From: Spirodela intermedia
Taxonomy: Eukaryota; Streptophyta; Magnoliopsida; Alismatales; Araceae
Length of the DNA: 64,000 nucleotides
Reading direction: 5' to 3'
Assembly: GCA_902729315.2 (NCBI GenBank)
Contig: LR746279.1
Location: 1,006,001 to 1,070,000 of the forward strand
Positions within the stretch are counted from its first letter, which is position 1. Each line of letters opens with the position of its first letter. Below, piece after piece: positions 10,444-22,623 of the stretch. Under the pieces are notes generated by a model, which saw only the letters and a list, made by a program, of their open reading frames with translations, was not told where the DNA came from and did no database searches. The position numbers were made by a program, and so were the translations under genes.

Positions 10444-12735
10444 CACCCCCCAACTTAAATCATTGCTAGTCCCTTAGCAATAGAATTACGAAAATAAAAA
10501 TTTACAAATCTCAAATATCATATTTCAATATAGAAAAAAAATACAATTAGAAATGATGCACCTTTAGACACTTTGGATTCTTATATCAAGTATTTAAGAA
10601 TGATGTCAAGCACTTAAATGTTTAAACACTCCTTGGAAAAACAATCTAGACTTCACTTCTTCTATTCACATCTTTATTACTTCTTCACTCATAGATGTAT
10701 TTACAAGATGTTCTAATTATCAATACTCATCCAATAATAATATTCATCCTACATTTTCCTTTTTCTATGGCTTGATTTTTGAAGTTTACACTATATTTCT
10801 TCCTTCTTTTTTTTTTTTATATATATAGTGGATAAGTAGCTTTTCCTGTAGAAAAATTTCGACAATAAGAATGATGTCTCACACCCTCCATGTGTACTCT
10901 TCATTTTCAGGGCTTTCACTTTATCCACTTATTTTGCAGCAAGTGTTTTTCTATGCACGATTTTCGACAGTGAGAATGATGTCTCACACCCTCTATGTAT
11001 ACTCTTCGTTTCTAGATTTTTCACATTGCTCTCTCTTTTTTTTTTCTAAATAAGTGATTTCTCCTCACAAGTCCAATAGATCAAGGTGCAAAAATCTCTA
11101 TTAAACTCAAATGATCAATCAAATTTTCACATCAAGTAAATACTATCCATCAAGATCATGAAGTGAAAATCTATAAAATCAAATCCATGTTATCTATCAT
11201 GTATCCAAGGAGTATTCCAACATTTCATGCTACTAGATCATTCTTTTGACTCAATAATAATCTTCCTAATATCTTTTAGTATCAATCAATCTAATTGATT
11301 TAATTTTTCATGCATGCAATATGATGTAAGAAATTTGTAAATTAGATAGTTTTGGCAGTTATGTTTTCTATTTTAAGTTCTATTTTTAGCAACAATAAAT
11401 TTGTCAAAAATAAATCAAAACTATCCTCTTTATAGTTGTAATTTCGAATTTCTGTAATATATGTCTAGGGGATTGAAATGTGAGAAAAGGGTCTCTAGAA
11501 TTTCAATTTTTGGGCTATTTTTTTTTTGTTTGTTGTTTTTGACAGTTTGTTGTTCCTGACAGAAAACCAAAAAATAGATGTTGCAATTTTTCCGAATTTT
11601 ATTTTATTTTTATTTTTTTTAGTTGCTATTCTAAGTTAAATAAAATGCAAACACATGTTCTTAATCGTCCTACAGCATAAATTAATAATTAATACTTCAC
11701 CCCCCAACTTAAAAATGACATTGTCCTCAATGACACAAAAAAATCAAAACAAAATATGCAGAAAATATAATTTTCAAGTGAAGCATGCATATATGCAAAG
11801 TTAAGCATTAAAAATATTGTCATAAATGATAAAGCTCAAAAAGACACCACCTCAACCTCGTTTTTAATTTTTCACTTCATCTTACACTCCTCCTGCACTT
11901 TTTTGAAAAAAATAAATACAGAAACAAGTACTGCAAAATTCTAAGAAAAACAGAGCTTAAAAAAAATTAAAAAAAATAAAACAGAATGAATTAAAAACCA
12001 TGGGTTGCCTCATATGCAGTGCTGAATTTAATGTCTCCAGCTGGACTCCTTGATCTTATTCTGGAATTTCTTTTTTTGCAAGGCATTCATGTTCTATGTA
12101 ATGTTTAAGCCGCTGTCTATTTACCTTAAAGTTATGATCACTTTTAGGATCTTTAATCATTATAGCCCCATGATCATATGTCTCTTCCACCACATAAGGC
12201 CCTTTTCATTTTGATTTTAATTTTCTTGGTAAGAATTTCAGCCTAGAATCATATAACCACACTTTTTGTCCAACATCACATTTTTTTCTGCTAATGTATT
12301 TATCATGAAAAGTTTTAGTTTTTTCTTTATATATTCTATGATTTTCATAAGCTTCATTCCTCAACTCCTCTAGTTCATGTAGCTGAAAAATTCTATGCCC
12401 ACCAGCTGATTTTTCATCCATACATAAATTTTTTATAGCCCATAATGCTTTATGCTCTATTTCCACAAGAAGATGACATGGCTTTCCAAAAATGAGATGA
12501 AATGGGGACATACCTCTGGGATTTTTATAAGCTGTTCTATAAGCCCATAATGCATCTTGTAATTTCGTGGGCCAATCTTTCTTATATGGTCTAACTATTT
12601 TTCTCAAAATTCTCTGAATTTTCCTATTTGCTACTTCAGCTTGCCCATTTGTTTGGGGATGATATGGAGTGGCTATTCTATGGTGTACTCCACTGTAGAT
12701 GGTTGTGGTATGAAGAACCAGTGGAGGTGGCAAGG
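10444..12735 (-). mobile_element. Athila/Tat-type gypsy internal region: integrase C-terminal half and 3' spacer
   Basis: Minus-strand coding at 12206..12733 reads [20 protein letters not shown], then [38 protein letters not shown] and [11 protein letters not shown]. This is the end of an integrase of the non-chromoviral gypsy group that includes Athila and Tat. Downstream (leftward) is about 1.7 kb of non-coding AT-rich spacer. A G-run polypurine tract lies directly before the 3' LTR (10444-10456, minus) and a second similar tract lies at about 11700-11713. The upstream half of pol and all of gag are deleted. Confidence 0.85.
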
Positions 12736-13761
12736 TAGGGTTGTGGGCAATCTCTAGATCTCCTTGCGAAGTCTAGAGATTAATGAAATGGGTCGTCGAA
12801 TCGTCTCTAGCGGCTGTCACTTGGCGGAGCGGAAAAATGGCAACTTTGCGGCTCTCCGGTGGCTGTCACCTGACGGAGAGGAGCTGGATGGAAGTGGGGC
12901 ACGAGTCAGGGAGCTTCATCCTCAGGTCCGCGCATCAAGAGGAGGCTCTTCATCACATCCGGTATGCTCTCAGAAGGTGGCGACTCGTCTCCTGGCAGAT
13001 CGTACTCTTCCTGACGACGGCTTGTTCGTCGATCAATAGGAGATGATTTACTCAATGGATTCGCGATCCTTTCATCACGAATCGTTCAGCAATTTTAGTA
13101 GCAATGCTCCGCGAATCACGTTGACGAGATTTTCGCCGATGATCCAGCGATTCTCATTGCTTAATCCTTCATCGGCGATTTGTAGGAAAGTCATGATAAT
13201 CAGATAAAAATATATGACTTTTGACTTTGAGAGGATTCGAACCCGTGCCGGTTGCCCGCCCTTTCTAGGGAAGGTGACGCAAGTTTAGTCCCACATCGGT
13301 TGTGCACCGATTTTTCGGGCAAATATATACTAATGTTTCATTCCTAAGCAAGTCCCTTCTCTCGCGTGTACGACCACTCCTTGCCCCACAGCCAGCTGGC
13401 CACCGGTGACGTGGAAAGAGAGTGGCGCACACGTGCCCCTATTGGTCCAAGCCGCTCGAGCCCTTGCTCTCAGCTGCTCTCCAACTAAGCTTTCGACCCG
13501 TTTGCAGGCTCGGCTGGCTGACGGATCCCCCTCGTTTTGTCTTATTTTTATTTTTTATTTATTTTTCTTCATTTATCATAAAAGTAAGACTGTAAAAATT
13601 GTATAAATTCGTGTAAAATGACATAATTACCCAAAAATTCACATTAATCAATTGAAAACCACTTTTCACACTTTAACACAAATAGAAGTCTATTTATCAT
13701 GAGTTAAGGCTAAGACTATATTATTTACTAATTATTAACTCATGATAGTGAAGACTTATCA
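12736..13761 (-). repeat. Truncated 5' LTR of the gypsy composite
   Basis: The minus strand starts TGATAAGTC at 13761 and runs about 1.03 kb before an abrupt join to integrase sequence at 12735. The break falls at almost the same LTR position as the palindrome turn near 9421 (GTGGGCAATCTC). It contains an exact USE at 13288-13298 (plus) with a TATA (ATATATAC, 13323-13330) 24 bp downstream. Confidence 0.85.
13288..13330 (+). promoter_or_regulatory. snRNA-type promoter (USE plus TATA), antisense of LTR
   Basis: GTCCCACATCG at 13288-13298, then 24 bp, then ATATATAC at 13323-13330. Element and spacing match plant U6-type promoters. It lies on the strand opposite to the retrotransposon genes. Confidence 0.55.
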
Positions 13762-14339
13762 CCTCTCATTGGCACCCTCATCCTTAGTAGTTGTCGGTCT
13801 TCACAACAGCCCTCCTCCACCGCCGCCTCCTGCCGCCCCTCACTAACACCGCCTCCACTTCCACCCCTCTCTAGGCACCATGCCGAGCATGCCCTAGGTG
13901 CTGCCCGCTACCCTCAATCGCTGCTGCCACCACAGTGTGCCTTAGGCAGCGCACCCTAGGCGAACTTGCTGCGGCGTGCCATAGGTGGCGTGCTCTCCCA
14001 CTGTGGCCTCCGTTGTTGTGGCCTCTGCCATCATCACAGCTGCTGCCACCATCGTGGCCCATGCCACCGCCACTGCAATCTCTGCCACTACTGAGGCCTC
14101 CCTCCGGCCACACCCCAAGGTCTCCGTCATCAGCTACACGGCCTTGACTAGCGCCCTCCTATGCACCTCTCAGCCGGCACCTGCACCTTCATGGCCTCCT
14201 TCACAGCTTCTCCATCGTTCCCATCCCCACATACCTTAGAGCTCCTACTAGACAACATTCTGCCTCCTCTCTAGTGCCCCTCCCGACACGCCACTCTATT
14301 ATGGCACAACTCACTCGGCCTGCTTACACATTCAATGGT
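13762..14339 (+). mobile_element. Copia leader and start of gag (continued)
   Basis: A C-rich, low-complexity leader continues from 8361 after the inserted composite. It codes for Ala/Pro/Ser-rich strings in several frames, which is compositional. The last part (AQLTRPAYTFNGH near 14300-14340) looks like the beginning of a copia gag domain. Confidence 0.55.
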
Positions 14340-14650
14340 CATAAAAATTCTACAAAAAATCTCTAGGCTTGATGGAAAGAATTAGTCTATAAGATTATAC
14401 GATGCTCTATGGGCATATAGGACAGCATATAAAACTCTCTTAGGCATGTCACCATATAGATTAATTTTTGGTAAAGTATGTCATCTTCTCATAGAACTAG
14501 AGCATAGAACATATTGGGCAATTAAAAAATTGAATTTATCTATTAATGATGCTGGAAAGAAATGATTATGTGAATGACATAAGTTAAATGAGATTCGAAA
14601 TGAGGCATATGAGAATTCTAAGATTTATAAAGTTAAAATGAAAGCATGAA
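14340..14650 (+). mobile_element. Gypsy integrase fragment inserted in copia gag
   Basis: The plus strand reads [20 protein letters not shown], then [20 protein letters not shown] and LNEIRNEAYENSKIYK, matching the Athila/Tat integrase segment at 12206..12733 in the opposite orientation. The fragment is only about 310 bp and has in-frame stops. I saw no terminal repeats, so it probably arrived as filler DNA or a truncated copy. Confidence 0.75.
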
Positions 14651-15646
14651 CACATCATGGGTGTAATCTCATTGCCTCCTTCATCATCTCACGGATGACT
14701 CTCTAACTCTCCGCAACCCTTCTTTTGCCTACTAGTCGCAAATCAACTTATTCATTATCACTTGGATGCTCCATAGCATCGAGCAGAGCATCACCGAGCC
14801 TCTCTCTCGTATCAAGTTGAAATGCCTTCTATGGGACAATCTAGAGATGATGTATGCCAACCGGATGTTCATCAGTCGAGTGGTAGAAATCATTGAGTCT
14901 CTCCTCAACTACAAGCAAGATAATCTCTCTCTCTATGTATACTATGGTCACCTACAAGTCCTCATTCAAGAGGTAGACATTTATCAACCTCTCATCTCAG
15001 ACCTCTTGATGTTCTAGTGCTATCGTCAGGAGTTCTATGCTGATGTGTACCTTAGCAGACTTCATCCTTTTATTGTGTCCTAGATCCGCAATTCCATTCT
15101 TTCTTATGATTGGATACTCAGCCTCACCCCCATCTTCTTTGCGGCACTTTGCATCACAACTGGTACATCCTTGCCCTCTCCACCTTCCTCCATAGGCATT
15201 GCAACTTCCCCCTCGGCTATGATCGTCATCGCTCTTGGGGCTTAGGATGATGGCCCATCTTCCCACCTTGAGGGCGGTCCTCCTCCTTGTGGAAAGGGCC
15301 CCAACTCCTTCCCCCAGTGTCCCTATTGCAGCAAGCAGAACCACTAGGTCAACAAATGTTGGAAGTAATTCAGCAAACCTACTTCCTCCCAGTCGACGAT
15401 GGCTCCTTTGGCTCTCATCTCACTCGCTCCTACAAATGTTCCTACCTTGACTTTCAACATAGACCTGATGTCTACGGAGTATGATGTGTTTTGTCGCACA
15501 TTAATCATAATAGTCCTAGCAATGCCTCTTCTTCCGCCAACATCGCCTCATTTCCAACTCCTTCCACATCAAGTACACATGCTCTCCTTACTTTCCTCCT
15601 CATCATTATGGATTATCGACTTAGGGGCCTCCACCCATATGACCGG
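14651..15646 (+). mobile_element. Copia gag and protease start
   Basis: A gag-like segment (HSIEQSITEPLSRIK...LWDNLEMMYAN...NYKQDNLSLYVYYGHLQVL) is followed near 15600-15646 by the retropepsin start WIIDLGASTHMTG, in which the usual DSGAS has become DLGAS. Stops interrupt the frame. The LTR composite at 15647 cuts the gene just after HMTG. Confidence 0.75.
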
Positions 15647-16590
15647 TGATAAGTTTTCATTATCATGAGTTAATAATTAGTAAATAATATAGTTTTAGCC
15701 TTAACTCATGATAAATAGACTTATATTTGTGTTAAAGTGTAAAAAGTGGTTTTTAGTTGATTAATGTGAATTTTTGACTAATTATGTGATTTTCTACTAA
15801 TTTATATGATTTTTATAATTTTTTTTAAGATAAATGAAGAAAAAGAAATTAAAATAAAAATATAGCAAAATGGGGGGAGACCTACCAGCCAGCCGAGCCT
15901 ACAAGTGGGTCGGAAGCGTAGTTGAGGAAGAATCGTGAGTAGGGGCTCGAGTGGCTAGGACCGATGGGGGCACATGTGCGCCACTCCCCTTTCACGTCAC
16001 CGGTGGTCAGCCAACTGGGGCAAGGAGTGGTTGTACACGTGGGAGAAAGGGACTCATTGCTTACAAATGTAATATTACTATATATGCACCCAAAACTTCG
16101 ACACACAAGTAATGTGGGACTAAACCCATGCCACACCTTTCCCCGAAAAGGTTCGAAGATTTAAATACCTAAAATACTCCTTATTTATAATAGAGATATA
16201 TCATGATGACGTCACTTGGTAAGGGCATTAGAGTACTTATTTCAATCTCTCTCATGCAGGTAGGCAACCGGCACGAGTTCGAATCTTCTTAGAGTCAAAA
16301 CCTATATTTTTATCTGATTATCGTGACTTTCCTATATATCGCTGATAAAGGATTAAGTTGCCATAATTGCTGGATCATCAGCGAAAATCTCATCAACGTG
16401 ATTCGCGAAACATTATTACTAAAATTGCTAAATAATTCGTGATAAAAGGATCATGAATCTATCAAGTAAATCATCTCTGATTGATCGATGAACAAGCCAT
16501 CGTCAAGAAGAGGATAATTTATTGAGAAACGAGTTGCCACCTCCTAAGAGCATACTAGATGCAATGAAGAGTCTCCTCTTGCTGTGTGGA
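15647..16590 (+). repeat. Truncated gypsy LTR (sense)
   Basis: Begins TGATAAGTTTTCATTATCATGAG and follows the LTR family for about 940 bp. It ends at TGCTGTGTGGA, where an oppositely oriented LTR begins. The left flank ACCGG is not repeated after 19857, so the composite lacks an intact target duplication and some copia sequence is missing. Confidence 0.8.
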
Positions 16591-17028
16591 TGATGTGACT
16601 TAGTGGTTGTATAGTAAATCACGCAAATTTAAAATTTTTAAAATTAGAAAATATAAATTTTCAGATATTTAGAAGTATTTATAAACAAATATATCAATTA
16701 TAATTCAATAAAACTTCCAAAAATAGCGGTAATTTTCCAAGTTGATCATAGGGATGTAATATAATATTGGGTAATTATTCAGAATTTTTCTCAAAGAATA
16801 CTATTTTCTATGAATTTTATACTAGAAAATGAAAAGGAAATATATTTAAAAGTCACAAAAAAGGGAAATAAGAGTGCAGACATCAGGATGACATCAGCAC
16901 CCGGCGAACACGAATTAGGTGGAAACAGAGTTTCGCTCAGTAATTCTTACATAAGCGATTACAGATGATTTAATTGATCAAATTAAGATCTGTAAAAGCC
17001 AAAAGAATCGTAATGAAATGAAGTATAT

Positions 17029-18659
17029 TGATAAGTCTTCATTATCATGAGTTAATAATTAGTAAATAATATAGTTTTAGCCTTAACTCATGATAAATAG
17101 ACTTATATTTGTGTTAAAGTGTGAAAAGTGGTTTTCAGTTGATTAACGTGAATTTTTGGGTAATTATGTGATTTTATATGATTTTTACAGTCTTACTTTT
17201 GAGATAAATGAAGAATAAGAAATAAAAATAAAAATATTGCAAAATGGGGGGACCCGCCGGCCAGCCGGGCCTGCAAGTGGGTCGGAAGCGCAGTCGGGAG
17301 TAGCCGCGAGCAGGGGCTCAAGCGGCTTAGCTTGGACCGATAGGGGCACGTGTGCGCCACTCCCCTTCCACGTCACCGGTGGCCAGCCGGCTGTGGGGCA
17401 AGGAGTGGTCGTACACGCGAGAGAAGTGACTTTGCTTCCGAAGCTAACATTACTATATATTCGCCCGAAAAATCGGCGCACAACCGATGTGGGACTAAAC
17501 CCGCGTCACACCTTCCTCACAGGCGGGCGACCGGCGCGGGTTCGAATCCTCCCAGAGTCAAAATTCATATCTTTTTATCTGATTATCGCGACTTTCCTAC
17601 AGATTGCCGGTGAAGGATTAAGCAACCAAAATCACTGGATCATCGGCGAAAATCTCGTCAACGCGATTCACGGAGCATTGCTACTAAAATTGTTGAACGA
17701 TTCGCGATAAAAGGATCGCGAATCCATCGAGTAAATCATCTCCGATTGATCGACGAACAAGCCGTCGTCGGGAAGAGGACGATCTGCCGGGAGACGAGTC
17801 GCCACCTCTTGAGAGCGTACCAGATGCGATGAAGAGCCTCCTCTTGCTGCGCGGACCTGAGGATGAAGCTCCTTGACACGCGCCCCACCTCCATCCAGCT
17901 CCTCTCCGTCGGGTGATAGCCGCCGGAGAGCCGCAAAGTCGCCGTTTTTCCGCTCCGCCGGGTGACAGCCGCCGGAGACGACTCAGCGACCCATTTCATT
18001 GATCTCTAGACTTCGCGAGAAGATCTAGAGATTGCCCACGTCGTCTTTGTCCAAGGAGAGCCTTTGAGGCCGTGGACACTGCACAACGATCCTCCCGAAC
18101 GCTCAGGATTCCGGTGCATCGCCAACGCATCGCTGTCGCGACGCCGGAACTCTGTTTTCCTGCTTTAAACTTACTTTACTCTTCATTTAGTGATATTTCT
18201 TTGTGATTTTAATTTACCAAAATATACTTTGTTCTATTACGATTCTTCTGGCTTTTACAGATCTTAATTTGATTAATTAAATCGTCTGTAATCGCTTACG
18301 TAAGAATCGCCGGGTGGAACTCTGTTTCCGCCCGATTCGCGTTCGCCGGGCGCTGACGTCATCTTGACGCCTGCGCCCTTATTTCCCTTTTTCGTGAATT
18401 TTAAATATATTTCCTTTTTATTTCCTAGTATAAAATTCATAGAAAATCGTATTCATTGAGAAAAATTCTGAATAATTACCAGATATTATATTACATCCCT
18501 GTGATCGACCTGGAAAATTACCGCTATTTTTGGAAGTTTTATTGAATTATAATTGCTATATTTATTTAGAAATACTTCTAAATATCCGAAAATTTGTATT
18601 TTCTAGTTTTATAAATTTTATATTTGCGTGATTTAATATACAACGACTAAGTCACATCA
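17029..18659 (+). repeat. Solo gypsy LTR with perfect target duplication
   Basis: A 1631-bp LTR starting TGATAAGTC and ending CACATCA is flanked by TATAT at 17024-17028 and again at 18660-18664. It lies inside an older LTR of the same family in the opposite orientation. This copy defines the LTR ends and the 5-bp duplication for the family. Confidence 0.93.
17453..17495 (-). promoter_or_regulatory. snRNA-type promoter (USE plus TATA), antisense of LTR
   Basis: The minus strand has GTCCCACATCG (17485-17495), then 24 bp, then ATATATAG (17453-17460). It lies in a solo LTR with an intact target duplication. Confidence 0.55.
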
Positions 18660-19857
18660 TATATCTTGGTAAATTTAAAATCAATAAATTATCACTAAAT
18701 GAAATGAAAATTAAGTTGAAAGTAGGAAAACAGAGTTCCGGCGTCGCGGCGGCGATACGTCAGCGATGCACCGGAATCCTAAGTGTTCAGGAGGATCGTC
18801 GTGTAGTGTTCCACAGCCTCGAAGGCTCTCCTTGGATAAAGACGACGTGGGCAATCTCTAGATCTCCTTGGGAAGCCTAGAGATCAATGAAATGGGTTGT
18901 TGAATCGTCTCCAGCGGCTGTCACCCAGTGGAGGGGAAAAATGACGACTTTGCGGCTCTCCAGTGGCTATCACCTGATGGAGACGAGCTAGATGGAGGTA
19001 GGGCACGTGTTAGGGAGCTTCATCCTCAGGTCCACGTAATAAGAGGAGGTTCTTCATTGCATCCAGTACACTCTCAAGAGGTGGCGACTTGTCTCTCGAT
19101 GGATCGTCCTCTTCTCGATGACGGCTTGTTCGTTGATCAATTGGAGATGCTTTACTCAAGGGATTCACGATCCTTTTATCACTAATCGTTCAACAATTTT
19201 AGTAACAATGCTCTGCAAATCGTGTTGACGAGATTTTCGCCGATGATCAAGTGATTCTGGTTGCTTAATCCTTCAAGGAAAGTCGCAATAATTAGATAAA
19301 AAATATGAGTTTTGACTCTAGGAGGATTCAAACCTATGCTGGTTGCTTGCCTTTTCTGGGGAAGGTGTGACATGGGTTTAGTCCCATATCGCTTGTGCGC
19401 AGAATTTTCGAGTGAATATATAGTAATGTTATATTTACAAGTAAGTCCCTTTCTCGCGTGTGTATGACCACTCCTTGCCCCACAGCCGGCTGGCCATTGG
19501 TGATGTGGAAGGGGGGTGGCGCACAAGTGCCCCCTATCGGTCTAAGCTGCTCAAGCCCCTACTCTTGCGGCTACTCCTCGATTGTGCTTCTAACCTGCTT
19601 GCGGGCCCGGCTAGCTGGCAGGTCTCCCCCATTTTGTTTTATTTTTATTTTTATTTCTTTTTCTTCATCTATCTCAAAAGTAAGACTATAAAAATTATAT
19701 AAATTCATATAAAATCACATAATTACTGAAAAATTCACGTTAATCAATTGAAAAAAACTTTTCACACTTTAACACAAATATAAGTCTATTTATCATGAGT
19801 TAATGCTAAAACTATATTATTTACTAATTATTAACTCATGATAATAAAGACTTATCA

Positions 19858-22490
19858 GCCATCCCTATTTTGAGAAACTTCAAAAAAATTACTATAACTT
19901 TCTCTTAAGAAGTATGTGTGCGAGTCATGTCAACTAAGTAAACATCACCGTTCCTTCTACCTCAGTTGAGATGGTATTCTCTCTTCTTCCTCTTATGATC
20001 TCATCCATTGTGATGTATAGGGTCCTCTCAGGCCACTAATATTACATCATTCTTATTGATGACTATACTTGTGTCAGTTGGGTATACCTCATACGCTATC
20101 ACTCTAAGGTCGTCACTCAATATTCTTCGTACTAATAGCACCTTCGAGTTTTCTCTCTAAACCTTCTATGCCAATCATAGTATTATTCATTAGATCACTT
20201 GTCATTATACCTCATAACAAAATAGTGTCATTGAGCATAAACATCGCCAGCTCCTTGATATCACTTGTACCCTACTTCTTGAGATGAATGTCTCACACTA
20301 TCGGTGAACCGACGCCCTCATGACGACCACTTACCTCTAGAATTGGCTTCCCTCTACTCCTCTAGGTAGGGTCATTCCCCTTTCACACGTCCTATTTATC
20401 TCACCCCTATTTTTTTTTCTCCTCAGATCTTTGAATGCACTGCCTTAATCAAGGATCACTCTCTTTCCTTATCCAAACTAGTCTCTTGTACTCTCAAAAA
20501 GGTCTTTGTCAGCTACTCTCAAATGTAGAAGGGCTATCTAGTTTATTTTTCTAACACCTGTCACTACGTTACGTCGGCTGACATCACCTTCCATGAGGAG
20601 TTTGCCTTCTTCTCCTCTACCTTCCCTCCTTCTCGAGCTACCATTTGTCCTCCACCTAGCTTTTTCCCCTTGGTGGTCCTTGTAGATTCGTCTTCTTCGA
20701 ATCCCTCTTGTCCATCCTCTCCACCATCACCTCCTCCTCCTAGCTCCCCATCTTCCACTTGCCTCCTCCACTTCGAATGTAGATCCGTCGTCCCCCTCCT
20801 CCACCAAGCCACCTATGCCTCTCACTAACATCCCCAGTGCTCCTCAAGATAATCTTCATCTTTCCATCGCCATGTGCATAAGTATATGTGCTTGTACCCT
20901 ATACCCTATCTCTCATATCATTTCCTACAATTGCCTTTGCCCCTCCTATTGTACCTTTGCCCTTTCTATGGCCTCTAAGTTGATTCTCCACTTGCATGTT
21001 GAGGCGACATAGGTACCTAAGTGAAAGGTGACCATAGACTTGGAAGCAGATGTCTTAGTATCTTGAGGGACTTGGACATTGTTTCTCTATTTGGCGAATG
21101 TCAATATCATCACGTATAAATGGGTGTTCACACTCAAATACCATCTAGATGACACTATTGCATGTCATAAGAGTCATTTGGTTGTTCGTGACTTCACCTA
21201 GGCATATGGCATCGACTATACTAAGATGTTCTCCCCTATCATCTGACTCGCTTCCGTCTGAGTGTTCCTCTCTCTCATCATAAATCAAGCATAGTCTCTC
21301 CATTAGTTACATATTTTTAACACATTTCTCTATAGTGATCTCGAGGAGCAGGTCAAAGAGAATCACTAAGGTGTGTTTCTTGCGAAAGGTGATTTACAGG
21401 CTCAAGTAGAATCCACACACTTGATTCGCCAAGTTCAATAGTCTTCTCACCACATTTGACTTCTCGTCATGCGTTGTGGATCTCATTATGCTCAAATTTA
21501 GGGTGGCCTGGTCATTCTTACGGTCTATGTCAGTGACATTCTTGTGATTGAGAGTGATGAGGCCAGCATTCATTTTACTAAAGCTTATTTGTAGTAGCAC
21601 CTCAACATCTGTGACTTGGAGACTCCAAGATATTTTCTTGAGATTGAGTTTGCATACTAGGATAAAAAGCTCGCCATGACCCAATAGAAGTATATCCTTA
21701 ACATGTTTTAGGAAACTTTACTCCTTGGGTGCAAGTCATAGATTTCTCCTATAAAAGTCTGTTTATAGTTCTAGGACACTTCATCTTCACTCCTTGAAGA
21801 TGGTAATCAGTACAAGCGATTATTGGGCAAACTAGTATATATCTCACCATCACTCATTCCAACATCGTGTATACGGTTAGTATTCTAAGTTAATCCATGC
21901 AGGAACCATGACGAGTTCATTAGAAGGGAGCTCTACATGTTCTAACATACATCAAGTGAGCTTCAATGAAATGACTCATCTATCAGGAACATGGTCATCT
22001 CCGTGTTGAAGCCTATTTTGATTCTGAGTATGTAGGTGACAAGGGTGAGCAGAAATCTACTATAGGTTACTACACATATGTTGCAAATAACCTCATCACA
22101 TGGTGGTCCCAGAAATAAAGAGTGGTGTCATGCTCTAGCGTAGAGTCTGAATATCGAGTCATGGCTAAGACCACACGTGAAATGGTATGGCTTTGATCAC
22201 TTCTCAAAGATCTTGTCATCTCTTCTCCTTCTCCAATGCCCATGTATTGTGACAATCAAGCTGCTATCTTCATTGTCAACAATTATACTTTTCATGAGCA
22301 TTCGAAATATATTGAGATCAACTATCACTACATTCAAGACAATTTATGTTTGATCTCATCTCTCCTCCTCATATGGCCTCATCTTATTAACTCACAGACG
22401 CCTTCACGAAAAGTCTGGCCGAGATCTCGTACGACGTCACATGTACCAAGTTGAGTATGTTTGACTTATATGCTTGAGCTTGAGAGAGAG
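19858..22490 (+). mobile_element. Copia pol: integrase, reverse transcriptase, RNase H (degenerate)
   Basis: The plus strand carries copia signatures in order. Integrase is at about 19900-20560 (VIEHKHRQLLDI). A proline/serine-rich linker lies near 20600-20830. Reverse transcriptase is at about 21000-21900 (KWVFTLKYH, LVVRDFT, YVSDILVIESDE, CDLETPRYFLEIEF). RNase H is at 22070-22450 (CDNQAAIFIVNNYTFHEHSKYIEI). Numerous stops and frameshifts make it non-functional. A GA-rich polypurine tract (TTGAGAGAGAG) directly precedes the 3' LTR. Confidence 0.85.
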
Positions 22491-22623
22491 TGTCCAGTAA
22501 TGTCATTGGACTCTTGACCTATTAGGGCTCATTATCTCTATCTCCTATTCTCCTCTTTTATATAGAAATATGTTGTCATCTATTCTCTTTTATAAATTCT
22601 AAGGTTCTCTCCTTTATTATTAA
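22491..22623 (+). mobile_element. Ty1/copia 3' LTR
   Basis: Begins TGTCCAGTAATGTCATTGG after a purine tract and matches the 5' LTR at 8113. The exact right end is blurred by decay (about 22620-22640). The two LTRs differ at many positions, so the insertion is old. Confidence 0.7.

Larger units (their letters stand above)
8362..13761 (-). mobile_element. Gypsy (Athila/Tat-type) composite with inverted LTR ends and perfect target duplication
   Basis: A 5.4-kb insertion in the copia leader is bounded by CCTCT on both sides. Read on the minus strand it has a truncated 5' LTR (13761 down to about 12736), internal DNA with the integrase end (12735-10444) and a 3' LTR beginning at 10443. Instead of running to the normal LTR end, the 3' LTR reverses near 9400 and copies itself back to a second TGATAAG end at 8362. 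Both outer ends are therefore U3 ends in inverted orientation. The perfect 5-bp duplication suggests the structure integrated as one unit. Confidence 0.85.
16591..19857 (-). repeat. Full gypsy LTR (minus), split by a solo LTR
   Basis: Plus-strand text begins TGATGTGACTTAG at 16591 and ends GACTTATCA at 19857. This is a complete minus-strand LTR once the insertion 17029-18659 and its duplicated TATAT are removed, giving about 1.63 kb. Together with 15647-16590 it forms another head-to-head pair whose two outer ends are both TGATAAG ends. Confidence 0.85.

Noticed and set aside
13871-14239. Overlapping Ala/Gly/Pro-rich frames on both strands
   Set aside because: Low-complexity copia leader. 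Composition alone explains the open frames.
17520-17560. Candidate tRNA gene because of GGTTCGAATCC
   Set aside because: No A box, anticodon arm or acceptor pairing was found. Kept only as a B-box-like motif.
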